64,000 nucleotides of DNA from Pseudomonas migulae NBRC 103157 (GTDB taxonomy: Bacteria; Pseudomonadota; Gammaproteobacteria; Pseudomonadales; Pseudomonadaceae), in assembly GCF_002091715.1 (NCBI RefSeq), contig NZ_BDAG01000034.1:1-64000 (forward strand). Reading direction: 5' to 3'. Under the pieces are notes generated by a model, which saw only the letters and a program-made list of their open reading frames with translations, was not told the DNA's origin and did not search any database. Positions within the stretch are counted from its first letter, which is position 1; every line of letters starts with the position of its first letter. A program made the position numbers and the translations under genes. Shown piece by piece: positions 44,287 to 53,986 of the stretch.

Positions 44287-44838
44287 ATGCTGATGCGCTG
44301 GCTTGCCGTTCCCGCGTTACTGATGGCGTTTACCGGCTTGTCACAAGCCCGCGAGTGCCCGGAGCTGTTGCAAGGCTCGTTGCCCAAGCTGCGCGCCAAG
44401 GAAACGATCGACTTGTGCCAGCGCTTCGCCGGTAAACCGCTGGTGGTGGTCAATACCGCGAGCTTTTGTGGTTTCGCCCCGCAGTTCAAAAGCCTGGAGG
44501 CGCTGAATCAGCGTTTCAAAGCGCAGGGGCTGGAGGTAATCGGTGTGCCTTCCAATGACTTCAAGCAGGAGTCCAGGGACGCTGAGCAGACCGCCAAGGT
44601 GTGCTACGTGGATTATGGCGTGACCTTCACCATGACCGAGCCGCAGAAAGTGCGCGGTGATGACGCGGCTCACCTGTTCCAGGTGCTCGCTGCACAAAGC
44701 GATGAGCCCAAGTGGAACTTCTACAAATACGTGGTCGATCGCAAGGGCAAAGTCATTGCCAATTTTTCCAGCCTGACCGAGCCTGATGACCCCAAGTTTA
44801 TCGAGGCTGTGGAAAAGGCGCTGGCCTCGCAACCCTGA
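44287..44838 (+). CDS. Glutathione-peroxidase-family protein, secreted
   Basis: A 183-residue thioredoxin-fold peroxidase with an N-terminal signal peptide (MLMRWLAVPALLMAFTGLSQA), so it is probably periplasmic. Cys61 in NTASFCGFAPQF is the peroxidatic residue. The later KWNFYKYVVDRKGKV has the conserved Trp and Asn. The start at 44287 is chosen because AAGGAGG is 7 bp upstream; an ATG two codons earlier is too close. A REPIN and terminator follow. Confidence 0.88.
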   Translation: MLMRWLAVPALLMAFTGLSQARECPELLQGSLPKLRAKETIDLCQRFAGKPLVVVNTASFCGFAPQFKSLEALNQRFKAQGLEVIGVPSNDFKQESRDAEQTAKVCYVDYGVTFTMTEPQKVRGDDAAHLFQVLAAQSDEPKWNFYKYVVDRKGKVIANFSSLTEPDDPKFIEAVEKALASQP

Positions 44839-44850
44839 TCCATTCCATTT

Positions 44851-44935
44851 GTGGGAGCCGGCTTGCTGGCGATGAACGATCACGCGGTTTGCCTGCTAAC
44901 CGCGGCGTCTGGATCGCCAGCAAGCCGGCTCCTAC
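44851..44935. repeat. REPIN of the GTAGGAGCCGGCTTGCTGGC class
   Basis: Inverted 23-bp arms (44851-44873, 44913-44935), one mismatch, loop 39 bp. Same subclass as the 68-bp array. Confidence 0.88.
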
Positions 44936-44974
44936 AAAAAAGCCCCGCCTCTGTACAAGAGAGCGGGGCTTTTT
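44936..44974. terminator. Bidirectional terminator
   Basis: Stem AGCCCCGC/GCGGGGCT, flanked by five A residues on the left and T residues on the right, lies between the convergent peroxidase and porin genes. Confidence 0.88.
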
Positions 44975-45012
44975 GATTCGGGCGGCGAGTGGTTCAGGTT
45001 CGCCGGGAATCA

Positions 45013-46284
45013 TTAGAAGCGGTAGGTTGCACCAACACCGAAACCGTTCGCCGAGTTCTCATACTTGGCGGTGTAGTTCTGGTTGCGAGCGTTGGTCTCG
45101 TTGATCTTGACCGACTCTTCCATCAGGTACGAATACGCGACGTCGATGGTCAGGTCCTCGGTCGGGCTCCAGCCGGCGCCCAGGCTGAAAATCTTGCGAT
45201 CGCCAGTCGGGATGCGCGGGGAACGGTTCTCGTTGTTGGTCGGTGCCTGATCGACAGAGAAACCGGTACGCAGGACCCATTGCTTGTTGACCTGATACGA
45301 AGCACCGATGGCGTGAGCCCAGGTGTCATGCCAGTTCTGTTCTTCGGTGATGGTGCCGAACTGGGAACGCAGGGCAGCTGGGACGCCTTCGTTCTCGACG
45401 GTGATCTCTTTCAGGCGGCTCCAGCGAGTCCAGGTGCTGCCTGCGTAGAGAGTCCATTGATCGTCCAACTGATGAGTCACCGAGAAGTCGACCGACTCAG
45501 GCGTGGTGATGTCCAGCGATGCGTCGTACTTCTGGCTCGGGTTCTGACCCTGCAGCGCGAAGAGTTGGTAGTCGACCTTGGTGTTGCCCTCGAGCTTGTA
45601 TTTCACTTTCGAGTGGTAGGTCAGGCCGACGCGAGTGCTATCGGTGGCTTGAACCAGGATACCGAAGTTGTAGCCAAGAGCAGTGTCGTCACCCTCGATC
45701 TTGACTTTGCCGTCTGGACGGGCCTGCGTGGCCGACAGGTTCGATTCCAGGGTGCCGTCAATACGGTTGATGGTCGGACCGAAACCGATCGACACCTTGT
45801 CGTTGAAGGCATAGCTGACGGTTGGCTGCACGGTGACGATTTTGACTTCACTCTTGCTACCGAAATAACGGCCGGCAAAGTTGTTCTCGTAGTCGGTCAC
45901 CAGGCCGAACGGTGCGTATACACCGATACCGAATGCCCAATGGTCATCGATTGGCTTGACGTAGTAACCCATAGGGACACCCATGAAAGGGACCATGTCA
46001 CCTTTGTTGGTACCACTATTAGGGCGGGAGCTGGCATCACTGATGTCAGCATGTGCGTCGATAAATGCAACACCACCAGTCACTTGTTCGCGCTTGAGGC
46101 GAGCCATGCCGGCAGGGTTTCCAAAAACGGTGGATGCGTCGTCGGCAGCAGAGGATCGCCCGGCAAAACCTGTCCCCATTCCGCTGATGCTTTGTTCGTT
46201 GAGGGCAAAACCACTTGCGAAGATTTGGGTGGATGCCACGGCAACGGCAAGGCTAAGGGTGGTTTTGAGCATTACTTTTTTCAT
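45013..46284 (-). CDS. FadL/OmpP1-family outer-membrane channel
   Basis: A beta-barrel transporter for hydrophobic molecules such as long-chain fatty acids. The 423-residue precursor has a signal peptide (MKKVMLKTTLSLAVAVASTQ) cleaved near FASG. The mature N-terminal hatch contains GMGTGFAGRSSAADDAST and the family NPAGMA, and the protein ends in aromatic Phe (ATYRF), typical of barrels. AGGAGTTCTAATA before the ATG is a good ribosome binding site. No specific substrate is assigned. Confidence 0.9.
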   Translation of the reverse strand: MKKVMLKTTLSLAVAVASTQIFASGFALNEQSISGMGTGFAGRSSAADDASTVFGNPAGMARLKREQVTGGVAFIDAHADISDASSRPNSGTNKGDMVPFMGVPMGYYVKPIDDHWAFGIGVYAPFGLVTDYENNFAGRYFGSKSEVKIVTVQPTVSYAFNDKVSIGFGPTINRIDGTLESNLSATQARPDGKVKIEGDDTALGYNFGILVQATDSTRVGLTYHSKVKYKLEGNTKVDYQLFALQGQNPSQKYDASLDITTPESVDFSVTHQLDDQWTLYAGSTWTRWSRLKEITVENEGVPAALRSQFGTITEEQNWHDTWAHAIGASYQVNKQWVLRTGFSVDQAPTNNENRSPRIPTGDRKIFSLGAGWSPTEDLTIDVAYSYLMEESVKINETNARNQNYTAKYENSANGFGVGATYRF

Positions 46285-46428
46285 TATTAGAACTCCTGGT
46301 GATCACCGGGGCGGAAATTACCAACATTTTCGTCCCAGCGCCATAGGCTGTAATGCTTGATTTAGAGCGGTTTTGTAGGACAATCCGACCAAATTCGCGG
46401 CATGTTGCGCGATCTTCGGAAAGGGGGA

Positions 46429-46926
46429 TCAGCAGGCGACCTGGTTCAGTGGTGAAACACAAGTTTGCCAGGCATAGGTGAAGTCTCTCAGGCGTCCTTG
46501 AGGCTGGAAGGTCTGGCGCCAGATGCGGGCCATTCCCAGCAGGTCGTCTGATTCGGGGAGCGGAGTATTCTGTTCTTCGACCAGCAGCCAGGCGATGGCG
46601 GTGGCATAACGCAGGTTGACGGTCAGTTCGAGGTGGGGGCCGCTCAGAAAAGCATGTTGGCTGGCCAGGCCGCGGACCAGGCTGGCGCGTTCCGGATCAA
46701 GTGCCAGGTAATGGTCCCAGAGTGCCTGGTGGCGGGGTTCGGCGATTCGGTACAGGCCATGTCCACGGCGATCGTGAAGGGCGGATCCCAGCGCTGACTG
46801 ACTGGCGGCGATGCCCAGCAGCAGGGATTCGGCGGTTGCGCTATGGCGCCCAAGGTAAATCAATGTCGGACGTATCACATAACGGCACAGTTCGCTGGCA
46901 GCGATACCCATAAAACCCTCGAACAT
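46429..46926 (-). CDS. Unrecognised cytosolic protein
   Basis: The function is unknown. The 165-residue protein (MFEGFMGIAASELCRYVIRP...) has no signal peptide, and its helical, Leu- and Ala-rich composition suggests a helical bundle. An alternative ATG lies 5 codons later. Codon usage fits the chromosome. It stands alone downstream of the porin on the same strand. Confidence 0.6.
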   Translation of the reverse strand: MFEGFMGIAASELCRYVIRPTLIYLGRHSATAESLLLGIAASQSALGSALHDRRGHGLYRIAEPRHQALWDHYLALDPERASLVRGLASQHAFLSGPHLELTVNLRYATAIAWLLVEEQNTPLPESDDLLGMARIWRQTFQPQGRLRDFTYAWQTCVSPLNQVAC

Positions 46927-47132
46927 GAAGTGGTCGGCGAGTCCTGAAGGTAGCGTTGGCAGCGGGTGGATCGAATCAGGCTCGCCGGAAGCGGCTTGAG
47001 CCGCTTGAGTTGAAGTGTAGTGTCATATTCGCGCTGTAAAGGACTGTTTTTAAAATATTTCCGGCGGCCAGTTATAACCGTTATATCGGTTAGTGCTTAC
47101 GCGGCGGACACGCAAAGAGAAATATCGGGCAA

Positions 47133-47160
47133 TAAAAAGCCCCGCTTTTCAGCGAGGCTT
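47133..47160 (-). terminator. Terminator after the 74-residue gene
   Basis: The one-mismatch stem AAGCCCCGCT/AGCGAGGCTT, loop TTTC, is followed on the minus strand by five T residues, 27 bp past the stop. Confidence 0.8.
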
Positions 47161-47186
47161 CTGAGGTTTTCAGCCTTTGTGGCGTA

Positions 47187-47411
47187 TCAGGCAACCAGTG
47201 CCTGACGGGTACGCTCGATCACGGCCTGCAGCGGCTCGGCGCTGGAGTATTGATCGGGGTACAGGCGTTCGCTGTGACGAGCGATGCCGTGTTCGTTGAC
47301 CAGTGTGAAGCTGAAGCAGCCTTTGCGAGCGGCCATGATCAGGCAGTTCATTGGTGCAAAAGCATTGGTTAGGGTGCGGATGGCATCCTGGGTGTGGATT
47401 TGAGTAGTCAT
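47187..47411 (-). CDS. Small conserved-type cytosolic protein, 74 residues
   Basis: No family is recognised with confidence. The 74-residue product has RTLTNAFAPMNCLIMAARKG and RHSERLYPDQYSS, and an AVIERTRQALVA C-terminus, a pattern like small basic/helical regulators of Pseudomonas. The ATG has AGGAACACCC upstream, a weak and slightly distant site. It has its own terminator. Confidence 0.7.
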   Translation of the reverse strand: MTTQIHTQDAIRTLTNAFAPMNCLIMAARKGCFSFTLVNEHGIARHSERLYPDQYSSAEPLQAVIERTRQALVA

Positions 47412-48397
47412 TAATGGGTGTTCCTACAAGCGACACGGATAAGAACCGTGCAAAATTAAAACGTTCCAGTGACGACGACCACCATTGGTCGAACGAAGAA
47501 CCCGACTGGAACAAAGCAGCCAGTTTGAAGCGCTGATTAAATTGGCGCGCTTGGGCTGGCAGGTAGGTACTTAGGAGGGCAGGCAACACATCAAGGGCAA
47601 AGGTTCTGGGCCCGGGGTGAAGATCCTGATCAATTTGCAGGCTGGTTCGGTCAGAGTAAGTGAGCTTCGCAACACCCTTTGCTTTCGATTCAAAGGCAGT
47701 GTTGACGCAAGGTTTACCTGGAAACCATCGAGGTGGTCGATCCCGCTTGTTCGGTAGAGGCTTCCTTTGGGAAGGCTGACCGGGAGGATTTGTTCGACCA
47801 GAATTGACTTTCAGCTTGGTACTAACGCCGCGGATAGTAACGGATTGAATTGCCGAATGGAAGTGTGTTAGCAAAAAACCTCTGCGTGCACGCCGACCCC
47901 CAAGGACTCATTGATGGTATTGACCCTCCGTTTTGCCCTGCTATAGCCCCAAAATCCGACAGTCGGTCGGTCACGTTCATCGGGCCAGGTCAGCCTGGAT
48001 CAAGGGTTTGCCAAGGTTTATCCCCAGGCCGGGTAACAAAATGCGCCGAAAGGGCGCATCGATATAACTGCCGCGAAGGTACTTGTGCACATAAGTTGCG
48101 CGCGTTGTCACCCCACTGTCATCTTGCCTTCAAGCACAGTGGGTGCCTGTAACCAAAATTTAAGTCAATGAAAAACATCGCTTTTTTTTACTGGTGAAAA
48201 AATCGTCAGTTTGACTGCGAGCCCCATTCCACAGGGCTTTGCGAGAGTTCAGGGGCGGTTGTCCACTGAGTTATCCACAGCTTCTGTGGATTGTCCCGAG
48301 CGCTTGCTCTAGCACGGGCGTGCCGGGTTTTTTAGGCTTTACCTGTAAGAAAAAAAGAGTAGAGTGGCGCGCCTTCCGATCTGCCCCACAGTGCTTT
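47412..48397. other. Gene-poor region of nearly 1 kb
   Basis: No convincing protein or known RNA was found. An open minus-strand frame extends the upstream gene but lacks any family-like content. Notable sites: a hairpin ATGCGCC...GGCGCAT (48041-48059), CCCACTGT...ACAGTGGG (48112-48143), and a perfect DnaA box TTATCCACA (48271-48279) with a near match TTATCCCCA (48018-48026). An inverted repeat ATCCACAG/CTGTGGAT (48273-48291) overlaps the perfect box. Confidence 0.5.
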
Positions 48398-48721
48398 ATG
48401 AAGTTTCGCTCAGTATCAGATTCCGTTACCTCTACACCTCCCCGTGTTCCCCCGCCCAAGCGATTTTCGATGCGTGTGGCCGAGTGGCTGCTCGACAGCC
48501 CGCGCCTGGGTGAAAACAGCAACGTCAAACACTTCGCCGGGCGTTTGCTCAAGCAACCGGCCCGCGAAGGTGTGGTGGCTGCGCAAAGCCGTCTCGGCCG
48601 GTTGATGTGCCGCGAATGCGGGAATGCCCGGGATCGTCGTATCGGCCAGGACCTTTTGCGTCAGGCCGCGCGGGCAGGGGATCGACGAGCCCAACAGGAA
48701 CTGGGTCTGATCGAAGACTGA
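48398..48721 (+). CDS. Sel1-repeat-like small protein
   Basis: The 107-residue product contains a segment like the Sel1 tetratricopeptide repeat: REGVVAAQSRLGRLM and GQDLLRQAARAGDRRAQQELG. Function unknown; such repeats mediate protein contacts. The N-terminal 25 residues are Ser/Pro-rich. The ATG at 48398 is preferred to longer forms because upstream sequence is promoter-like (TAGAGT at about 48360). It is followed 61 bp later by rmuC. Confidence 0.7.
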   Translation: MKFRSVSDSVTSTPPRVPPPKRFSMRVAEWLLDSPRLGENSNVKHFAGRLLKQPAREGVVAAQSRLGRLMCRECGNARDRRIGQDLLRQAARAGDRRAQQELGLIED

Positions 48722-48782
48722 GCTGTCCAAGACCTGACACCTTGGTTAACCTTCAAGCTTTATCGAATGGGCAGGAATGGCG

Positions 48783-50261
48783 ATGGCGATGGACTTGACC
48801 AGCATATTGCTCGGTCTGGCGGGAGCTGCACTGCCGTTGTTGGCATTGGCCTGGCAACTTCAGCGCCGGGCGAGCGCCTCGCAGTCGGATGTTGCGCTGC
48901 TGGAAGAGCGTCTGGCCATGGCCCAACTGGCCCAGGATGGGTTGAACGCCCAACTCGAATCCTGCCGTGACGAAATCGCTGATCTGGGACTGGCCAACGC
49001 CGCCAAACAGGCAGACCTTGCCGCGATGCGCCGTGAAGTCGAACTGTTGCAGATCGAGCGCGATGACGCCCGCGATGCCGCCCACGCCTGGAACATCGAA
49101 CGCGCCGGCAAAGAGGCTGAGTTGCGGCGTCTGGACGCCCAGGCCGCCTCCCTCAACGCCGAGCTGCGTGAGCAGCAGGAAAGCCATCAGCAGCGCCTCA
49201 GCGACCTGCAAGGCTCGCGAGACGAATTGCGTGCCCAGTTCGCCGAGCTGGCGGGCAAGATCTTCGACGAGCGCGAGCAGCGTTTCGCCGAAACCAGTCA
49301 GCAGCGTCTGGGCCAGTTGCTCGATCCTTTGAAGGAACGCATCCAGTCGTTTGAAAAACGTGTCGAGGAAAGTTATCAGGCCGAGGCGCGTGAGCGCTTC
49401 TCGCTGGCCAAGGAACTGGAGCGCCTGCAACAACTGAACCTGCGCCTGAGCGACGAAGCCACCAACCTGACCCGCGCCTTGAAAGGCCAGAAAACCCAGG
49501 GCAACTGGGGCGAGCTGATTCTTGAACGAGTGCTTGAGCACGCCGGCCTCGAGAAGGGGCGCGAGTATCAGACCCAGGTCAATCTCAAAGGTCCGGACGG
49601 TGAGCGGTTCCAGCCAGACGTGATTATCTATTTGCCGGGTGACAAGCAGGTGGTGGTCGACTCCAAGGTCAGCCTGACGGCTTATCAGCAATACGTGGCG
49701 GCGGAAGACGATGCCATTGGCCAGATCGCCATCAAGCAGCACGTGCTGTCGTTACGCACTCACGTCAAAGGCCTGGCCGGCAAGGATTACAAGCGACTCG
49801 ATGGTTTGCACAGCCTGGATTTCGTCTTGCTGTTCGTGCCCATCGAAGCGGCATTTTCCGCGGCGTTGCAGGCGGAGCCAACCCTGTTTCAGGAAGCCTT
49901 CGACCGCAACATCGTGATCGTCAGCCCGACCACGTTGCTGGCCACCCTGCGTGTCATCGACAGCCTGTGGAAGCAGGAGCGTCAGAGTCAGAATGCCCGG
50001 GAAATCGCCGAGCGGGCAGGGTGGCTGTACGACAAGTTCGTGTTGTTCATTCAGGACCTGGATGAAGTCGGCAATCGCTTGCAGCAACTGGACAAGGCCT
50101 ACAGTTCTGCGCGCAACAAGCTGACAGAAGGCCGCGGCAATCTGGTCAGTCGCAGCGAGCAGCTCAAGTTGCTGGGCGCGCGAGCGAGCAAAAGTCTGCC
50201 GGCGGATCTGCTGGAGCGGGCGATGACCGATGTCGATGGGTTGGCCGAGTTGCCTGAGTAA
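48783..50261 (+). CDS. rmuC: DNA recombination protein RmuC
   Basis: Suppresses inversions between short repeats, acting with nucleases. The 492-residue protein has an N-terminal hydrophobic helix (about 8-25), a long coiled coil (about 35-190) and the RmuC nuclease-like domain (about 230-450), with NWGELILERVLEHAGL, FQPDVIIYLPG and the conserved DSKVSLTAYQQY. Starts at 48777, 48783 and 48789 are in frame; 48783 is best spaced from AGGA. Confidence 0.92.
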   Translation: MAMDLTSILLGLAGAALPLLALAWQLQRRASASQSDVALLEERLAMAQLAQDGLNAQLESCRDEIADLGLANAAKQADLAAMRREVELLQIERDDARDAAHAWNIERAGKEAELRRLDAQAASLNAELREQQESHQQRLSDLQGSRDELRAQFAELAGKIFDEREQRFAETSQQRLGQLLDPLKERIQSFEKRVEESYQAEARERFSLAKELERLQQLNLRLSDEATNLTRALKGQKTQGNWGELILERVLEHAGLEKGREYQTQVNLKGPDGERFQPDVIIYLPGDKQVVVDSKVSLTAYQQYVAAEDDAIGQIAIKQHVLSLRTHVKGLAGKDYKRLDGLHSLDFVLLFVPIEAAFSAALQAEPTLFQEAFDRNIVIVSPTTLLATLRVIDSLWKQERQSQNAREIAERAGWLYDKFVLFIQDLDEVGNRLQQLDKAYSSARNKLTEGRGNLVSRSEQLKLLGARASKSLPADLLERAMTDVDGLAELPE

Positions 50262-50277
50262 GATCAAAAGATCGCAG

Positions 50278-53200
50278 CTACAACGGCAAATGCCGACTCA
50301 ACAACGCCCGCAACGCCGCCGGTTTCACCGGTTTCGCCAGATAATCCAACCCCGCCGCATGCACCTGAGCCACCGTTTCCGGGTGCCCATCGGCGCTGAT
50401 CACCACGCCAGGTACCGGCTCGCCCAAGCGGGTCCGTAACCAGGCCATCAAGTCAGTCCCGGTCTCGCCATCGTCCAGGTGATAATCCACCAGCGCCAGT
50501 TGCGGACGCATGCCATTGTTCAGCAGCGCCGCGCATTCGTCGCGATTGCGCGCCGTCCAGACCTGGCAACCCCAACGGGTCAGCAAACTGTTCATGCCGA
50601 TGAGGATGCTGTCTTCGTTGTCGATGCATAGCACCTGCGCGCCGCTCATGAGTTTGCCGTTGAGCTCGGTGACGTTGGCCGGTGCCGGGATTTGCGCCTT
50701 GGCCAACGGCACGCTGACGCTGAATACACTGCCGCGCCCCGGCCAGGAGCGTACTTGCAGGGTGTGACCGAGAACGCGACACAGTCCATCGGCAATCGCC
50801 AGTCCCAGGCCCAAACCTTTCTCGGCATGGGTCTGGTGGCTGTCCAGGCGCTTGAATTCTTCGAATATCACTTTCAGTTTGTCTTGCGCTATCCCCGGCC
50901 CTCGGTCCCAGACTTCCAGGCTCAGTTCACCCTGGTGCCGACGAACCCCCAACAGTACCGGCCCCTTGGCGTAGCGGAAGGCGTTGGTCAGGAAATTCTG
51001 CAAGATCCGTCGCAACAGTTTGATGTCACTGTCGATCCGCAACGCGCTGCCTCGAACCCTGAATTTGAGCCCTTGGTCCCGGGCCAGCGCCTTGAATTCT
51101 GCGCCGAGCGTGTCGAACAGTTCATTGAGCACGAACGGCTTCGGATCCGGGTTGATCTTGCCGTTTTCCAGGCGGGAAATGTCCAGCAGGTCGCTGATCA
51201 GGTCTTCGGCCGAGCGCAATGACGAATCCAGGTGATGGACCAGTTTCTGCGCTTCGCTGGACAAGCCGTCGTCCTGATGGGACAGGGCTGCAGAAAACAG
51301 TCGCGCGGCGTTCAGCGGTTGCATCAGGTCATGACTGACCGCCGTGAGGAAACGGGTTTTCGACTGGTTGGCCAACTCGGCGGTGCCCTTGGCTTCGGTG
51401 AGTGCCACGTTCAGTTGCGACAGCTCGTGCGTGCGCTCCGTGACTCGCCGCTCCAGGCCTTCGTTAGCTTCGGTCAGCGCCTGCTCGGCTTCGCGGAACG
51501 CGGTGATGTCGGTAAAACTCATGACGAAACCGCCACCCGGCATCGGGTTGCCGATCAACTCGATCACACGGCCATTGGGGAACAGTCGTTCAGAGGTGTG
51601 GGCGCGGCCCTGACGCATCCAGTGCAAACGTCGGGCGACGTGTACTTCGGCTTCGCCAGGACCGCACAGACCGCGTTCGGCGTTGTAGCGAATGATGTCG
51701 GCAATCGGCCGGCCGACGCTGATCAAGCCGTCCGGGTAGTTGAACAGCTCCAGATAACGCCGGTTCCACGCCACCAGTCGCAATGACTGGTCGACCACGC
51801 TGATGCCTTGCGTGATGTTTTCGATCGCACCTTGCAGCAATGCGCGATTGAACTGCAGCACTTCCGAGGCTTCGTCGGCGATTCGGACGACATCCTCGAG
51901 TTGCATCTCCCGACCTTCGATGGCGGCTTTTACCACGGCACGTGTCGAAGAGGCGCCGAGAACACCGGCCAGCAAGCGTTCGGTGTGGGCGATCCATTCA
52001 CCGTCGGCGTTCTGGTTCGGGTTGAAGCCTTTGCCCTGGCGATAGGCGAAACGGATAAAACTCTGACGGGCGCGTTCTTCACCGACAAACCGTGCAGCCA
52101 GTTGCAGCAGGTCGTCGATTTGCACCGCCAGCATCGAGCGGGCGCTGGGGCGGGCACTGATTTCCTGGCCGATGAAGCGGCCAGCCTGCCAGTGTTCCGA
52201 AACCCGTGTGCGCGAAAGCACCGATACCCACGCGAACAAGGTGAAGTTGGCCGCCAGTGACAACACCACGCCTTGGGTCAGCGGGGTGAGCGGCAGGTTC
52301 AGCGGGTTGCTGTGCAGCCAGGCCAGGCCGGGGAAACTGCTCAACGACAAACCGAGGCTGTGGGCGGCAATTGGCAGAATCAGCGTGTAGAACCACAGGA
52401 ATGTCCCGGCGGCGAGGCCGGCGAACACGCCGCGGCGGTTAGCCTGTTTCCAGTACAGCGCGCCGAGCATGGCCGGTGCCAGTTGGGTCACGGCGGCGAA
52501 GGCGATCTGGCCGATGGTCGCCAGGCTCGCGGTGGAGCCCAGCAGGCGATAGCTGACATAGGCCAGCAGCAGAATCACCACGATGCTGACGCGGCGCACC
52601 GAAAGCATCCACTGGCGGAACACTTCGAACGGCCGCTCGGCGTTATTGCGGCGTAGCAACCAAGGCAACAGCATGTCGTTGGAAACCATGGTCGACAACG
52701 CAACGCTGGCCACGATCACCATGCCGGTCGCCGCCGAGGCACCGCCGATAAAGGCCAGCATCGCCAGCGCGGGGTGGGCTTGGGCCAGTGGCAGGCTGAT
52801 GACGAACGAGTCCGGCAACACCGAGCTGGGCAGCAGCATCTGACCGGCCAAAGCGATCGGGACGACAAACAAGGCCGCCAGCGCCAGGTACGCCGGGAAG
52901 ACCCACTTGGCCAGGCGCAAATCCTGTGGGTCGATGTTTTCCACCACCGTCACGTGGAACTGCCGGGGCAGGCAGATGATTGCCATCATCGCCACGCCGG
53001 TCTGCACCACCATCGACGGCCAATTGATGGTTTCCTTCCAATACGCTTCGAGGCGCGGTGCGAGCATTGCCTGATCGAACAGGTCGTCGAAACCGTCGTA
53101 CAGGCCGTAGGTCACGAACGCGCCGACCGCGAGAAACGCGAACAGCTTGACCAGCGACTCGAACGCAATCGCCAGCACCATGCCGCGGTGGTGTTCGGTG

Positions 53201-53748
53201 GCGTCGAGGTTGCGCGTACCAAACACAATGGTGAACAACGCGAGCACCAGCGACACGATCAACGCCGTGTCCTGGGCGCGAGTGCCCATGGCGTCGGCAC
53301 CGGCACCGATCAGCAGGTTCACCCCGAGCACGATGCCCTTGAGCTGCAACGCGATGTAAGGCAGCACGCCGACCAGGCAGATCAACGCCACGACAACCGC
53401 CAGTGACTGGGATTTGCCATAACGGGCGGCGATGAAGTCGGCAATGGAGGTGATGTTCTCCTGCTTGCTGATCATCACCATTTTTTGCAGGACCCACGGT
53501 GCGCAGACCAACAGCAGGATCGGCCCGAGGTAGATCGGCAGGAACGACCAGAGTTGTTCGGCGGCCTGGCCGACGGCGCCAAAGAACGTCCAGCTGGTGC
53601 AATAGACCGCCAGCGACAGGCTGTACACCCAGGCGCGCACCCGCGGCGGCAACGGCGCACTGCGACGGTCACCGTAGAAGGCGATGGCGAACATGATGGC
53701 CATATAGGCCAGGGCGACGGCGGCGATCAGCCCGCTGGACAGCGACAT
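50278..53748 (-). CDS. Hybrid sensor kinase with Na+/solute-symporter-like input domain
   Basis: A 1156-residue membrane sensor. The N-terminal half is a solute:sodium symporter-like region with about thirteen hydrophobic segments. A PAS-like domain (about 610-750, VVDQSLRLVAWNRRYLELF), a coiled linker, the HisKA domain with phospho-acceptor His806 (VSHDLMQPLN), the ATPase domain (GLGLGLAIADGLCRV) and a C-terminal receiver with Asp1088 in VDYHLDDG follow. CbrA has the same kind of input; the signal is unknown. GGAGTTCCC precedes the ATG. Confidence 0.9.
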   Translation of the reverse strand: MSLSSGLIAAVALAYMAIMFAIAFYGDRRSAPLPPRVRAWVYSLSLAVYCTSWTFFGAVGQAAEQLWSFLPIYLGPILLLVCAPWVLQKMVMISKQENITSIADFIAARYGKSQSLAVVVALICLVGVLPYIALQLKGIVLGVNLLIGAGADAMGTRAQDTALIVSLVLALFTIVFGTRNLDATEHHRGMVLAIAFESLVKLFAFLAVGAFVTYGLYDGFDDLFDQAMLAPRLEAYWKETINWPSMVVQTGVAMMAIICLPRQFHVTVVENIDPQDLRLAKWVFPAYLALAALFVVPIALAGQMLLPSSVLPDSFVISLPLAQAHPALAMLAFIGGASAATGMVIVASVALSTMVSNDMLLPWLLRRNNAERPFEVFRQWMLSVRRVSIVVILLLAYVSYRLLGSTASLATIGQIAFAAVTQLAPAMLGALYWKQANRRGVFAGLAAGTFLWFYTLILPIAAHSLGLSLSSFPGLAWLHSNPLNLPLTPLTQGVVLSLAANFTLFAWVSVLSRTRVSEHWQAGRFIGQEISARPSARSMLAVQIDDLLQLAARFVGEERARQSFIRFAYRQGKGFNPNQNADGEWIAHTERLLAGVLGASSTRAVVKAAIEGREMQLEDVVRIADEASEVLQFNRALLQGAIENITQGISVVDQSLRLVAWNRRYLELFNYPDGLISVGRPIADIIRYNAERGLCGPGEAEVHVARRLHWMRQGRAHTSERLFPNGRVIELIGNPMPGGGFVMSFTDITAFREAEQALTEANEGLERRVTERTHELSQLNVALTEAKGTAELANQSKTRFLTAVSHDLMQPLNAARLFSAALSHQDDGLSSEAQKLVHHLDSSLRSAEDLISDLLDISRLENGKINPDPKPFVLNELFDTLGAEFKALARDQGLKFRVRGSALRIDSDIKLLRRILQNFLTNAFRYAKGPVLLGVRRHQGELSLEVWDRGPGIAQDKLKVIFEEFKRLDSHQTHAEKGLGLGLAIADGLCRVLGHTLQVRSWPGRGSVFSVSVPLAKAQIPAPANVTELNGKLMSGAQVLCIDNEDSILIGMNSLLTRWGCQVWTARNRDECAALLNNGMRPQLALVDYHLDDGETGTDLMAWLRTRLGEPVPGVVISADGHPETVAQVHAAGLDYLAKPVKPAALRALLSRHLPL

Positions 53749-53890
53749 GGGAACTCCAGACAAAAGACACCGGGACTCCCGCCCGGACAGACAGTCTCGC
53801 ACGACCGTCCAAGTTAGTCAGTGTCGACCAAGGTCGTGGCGTGGTGGGGTGTCGCAGGCGGTGGGGCAGATGTCTCTGAGGTGTTTTTTT

Positions 53891-53986
53891 GGGCCCCTTC
53901 GCGAGCAAGCCCGCTCCCACATTCGACTGCATTCTTATGGGAAAACTCGGTTGAATGTGGGAGCGGGCTTGCTCGCGAAGGGGCCC
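53891..53986. repeat. REPIN abutting the tetR-family gene
   Basis: Perfect 34-bp arms (53891-53924, 53953-53986), GTGGGAGCGGGCTTGCTCGC class. The last base touches the stop codon of the minus-strand TetR-family gene. Confidence 0.93.

Noticed and set aside
47170..47874. A 234-codon minus-strand frame covering the gap upstream of the 74-residue gene
   Set aside because: It is in a different frame from that gene where they overlap, has low-complexity composition and lacks any domain.
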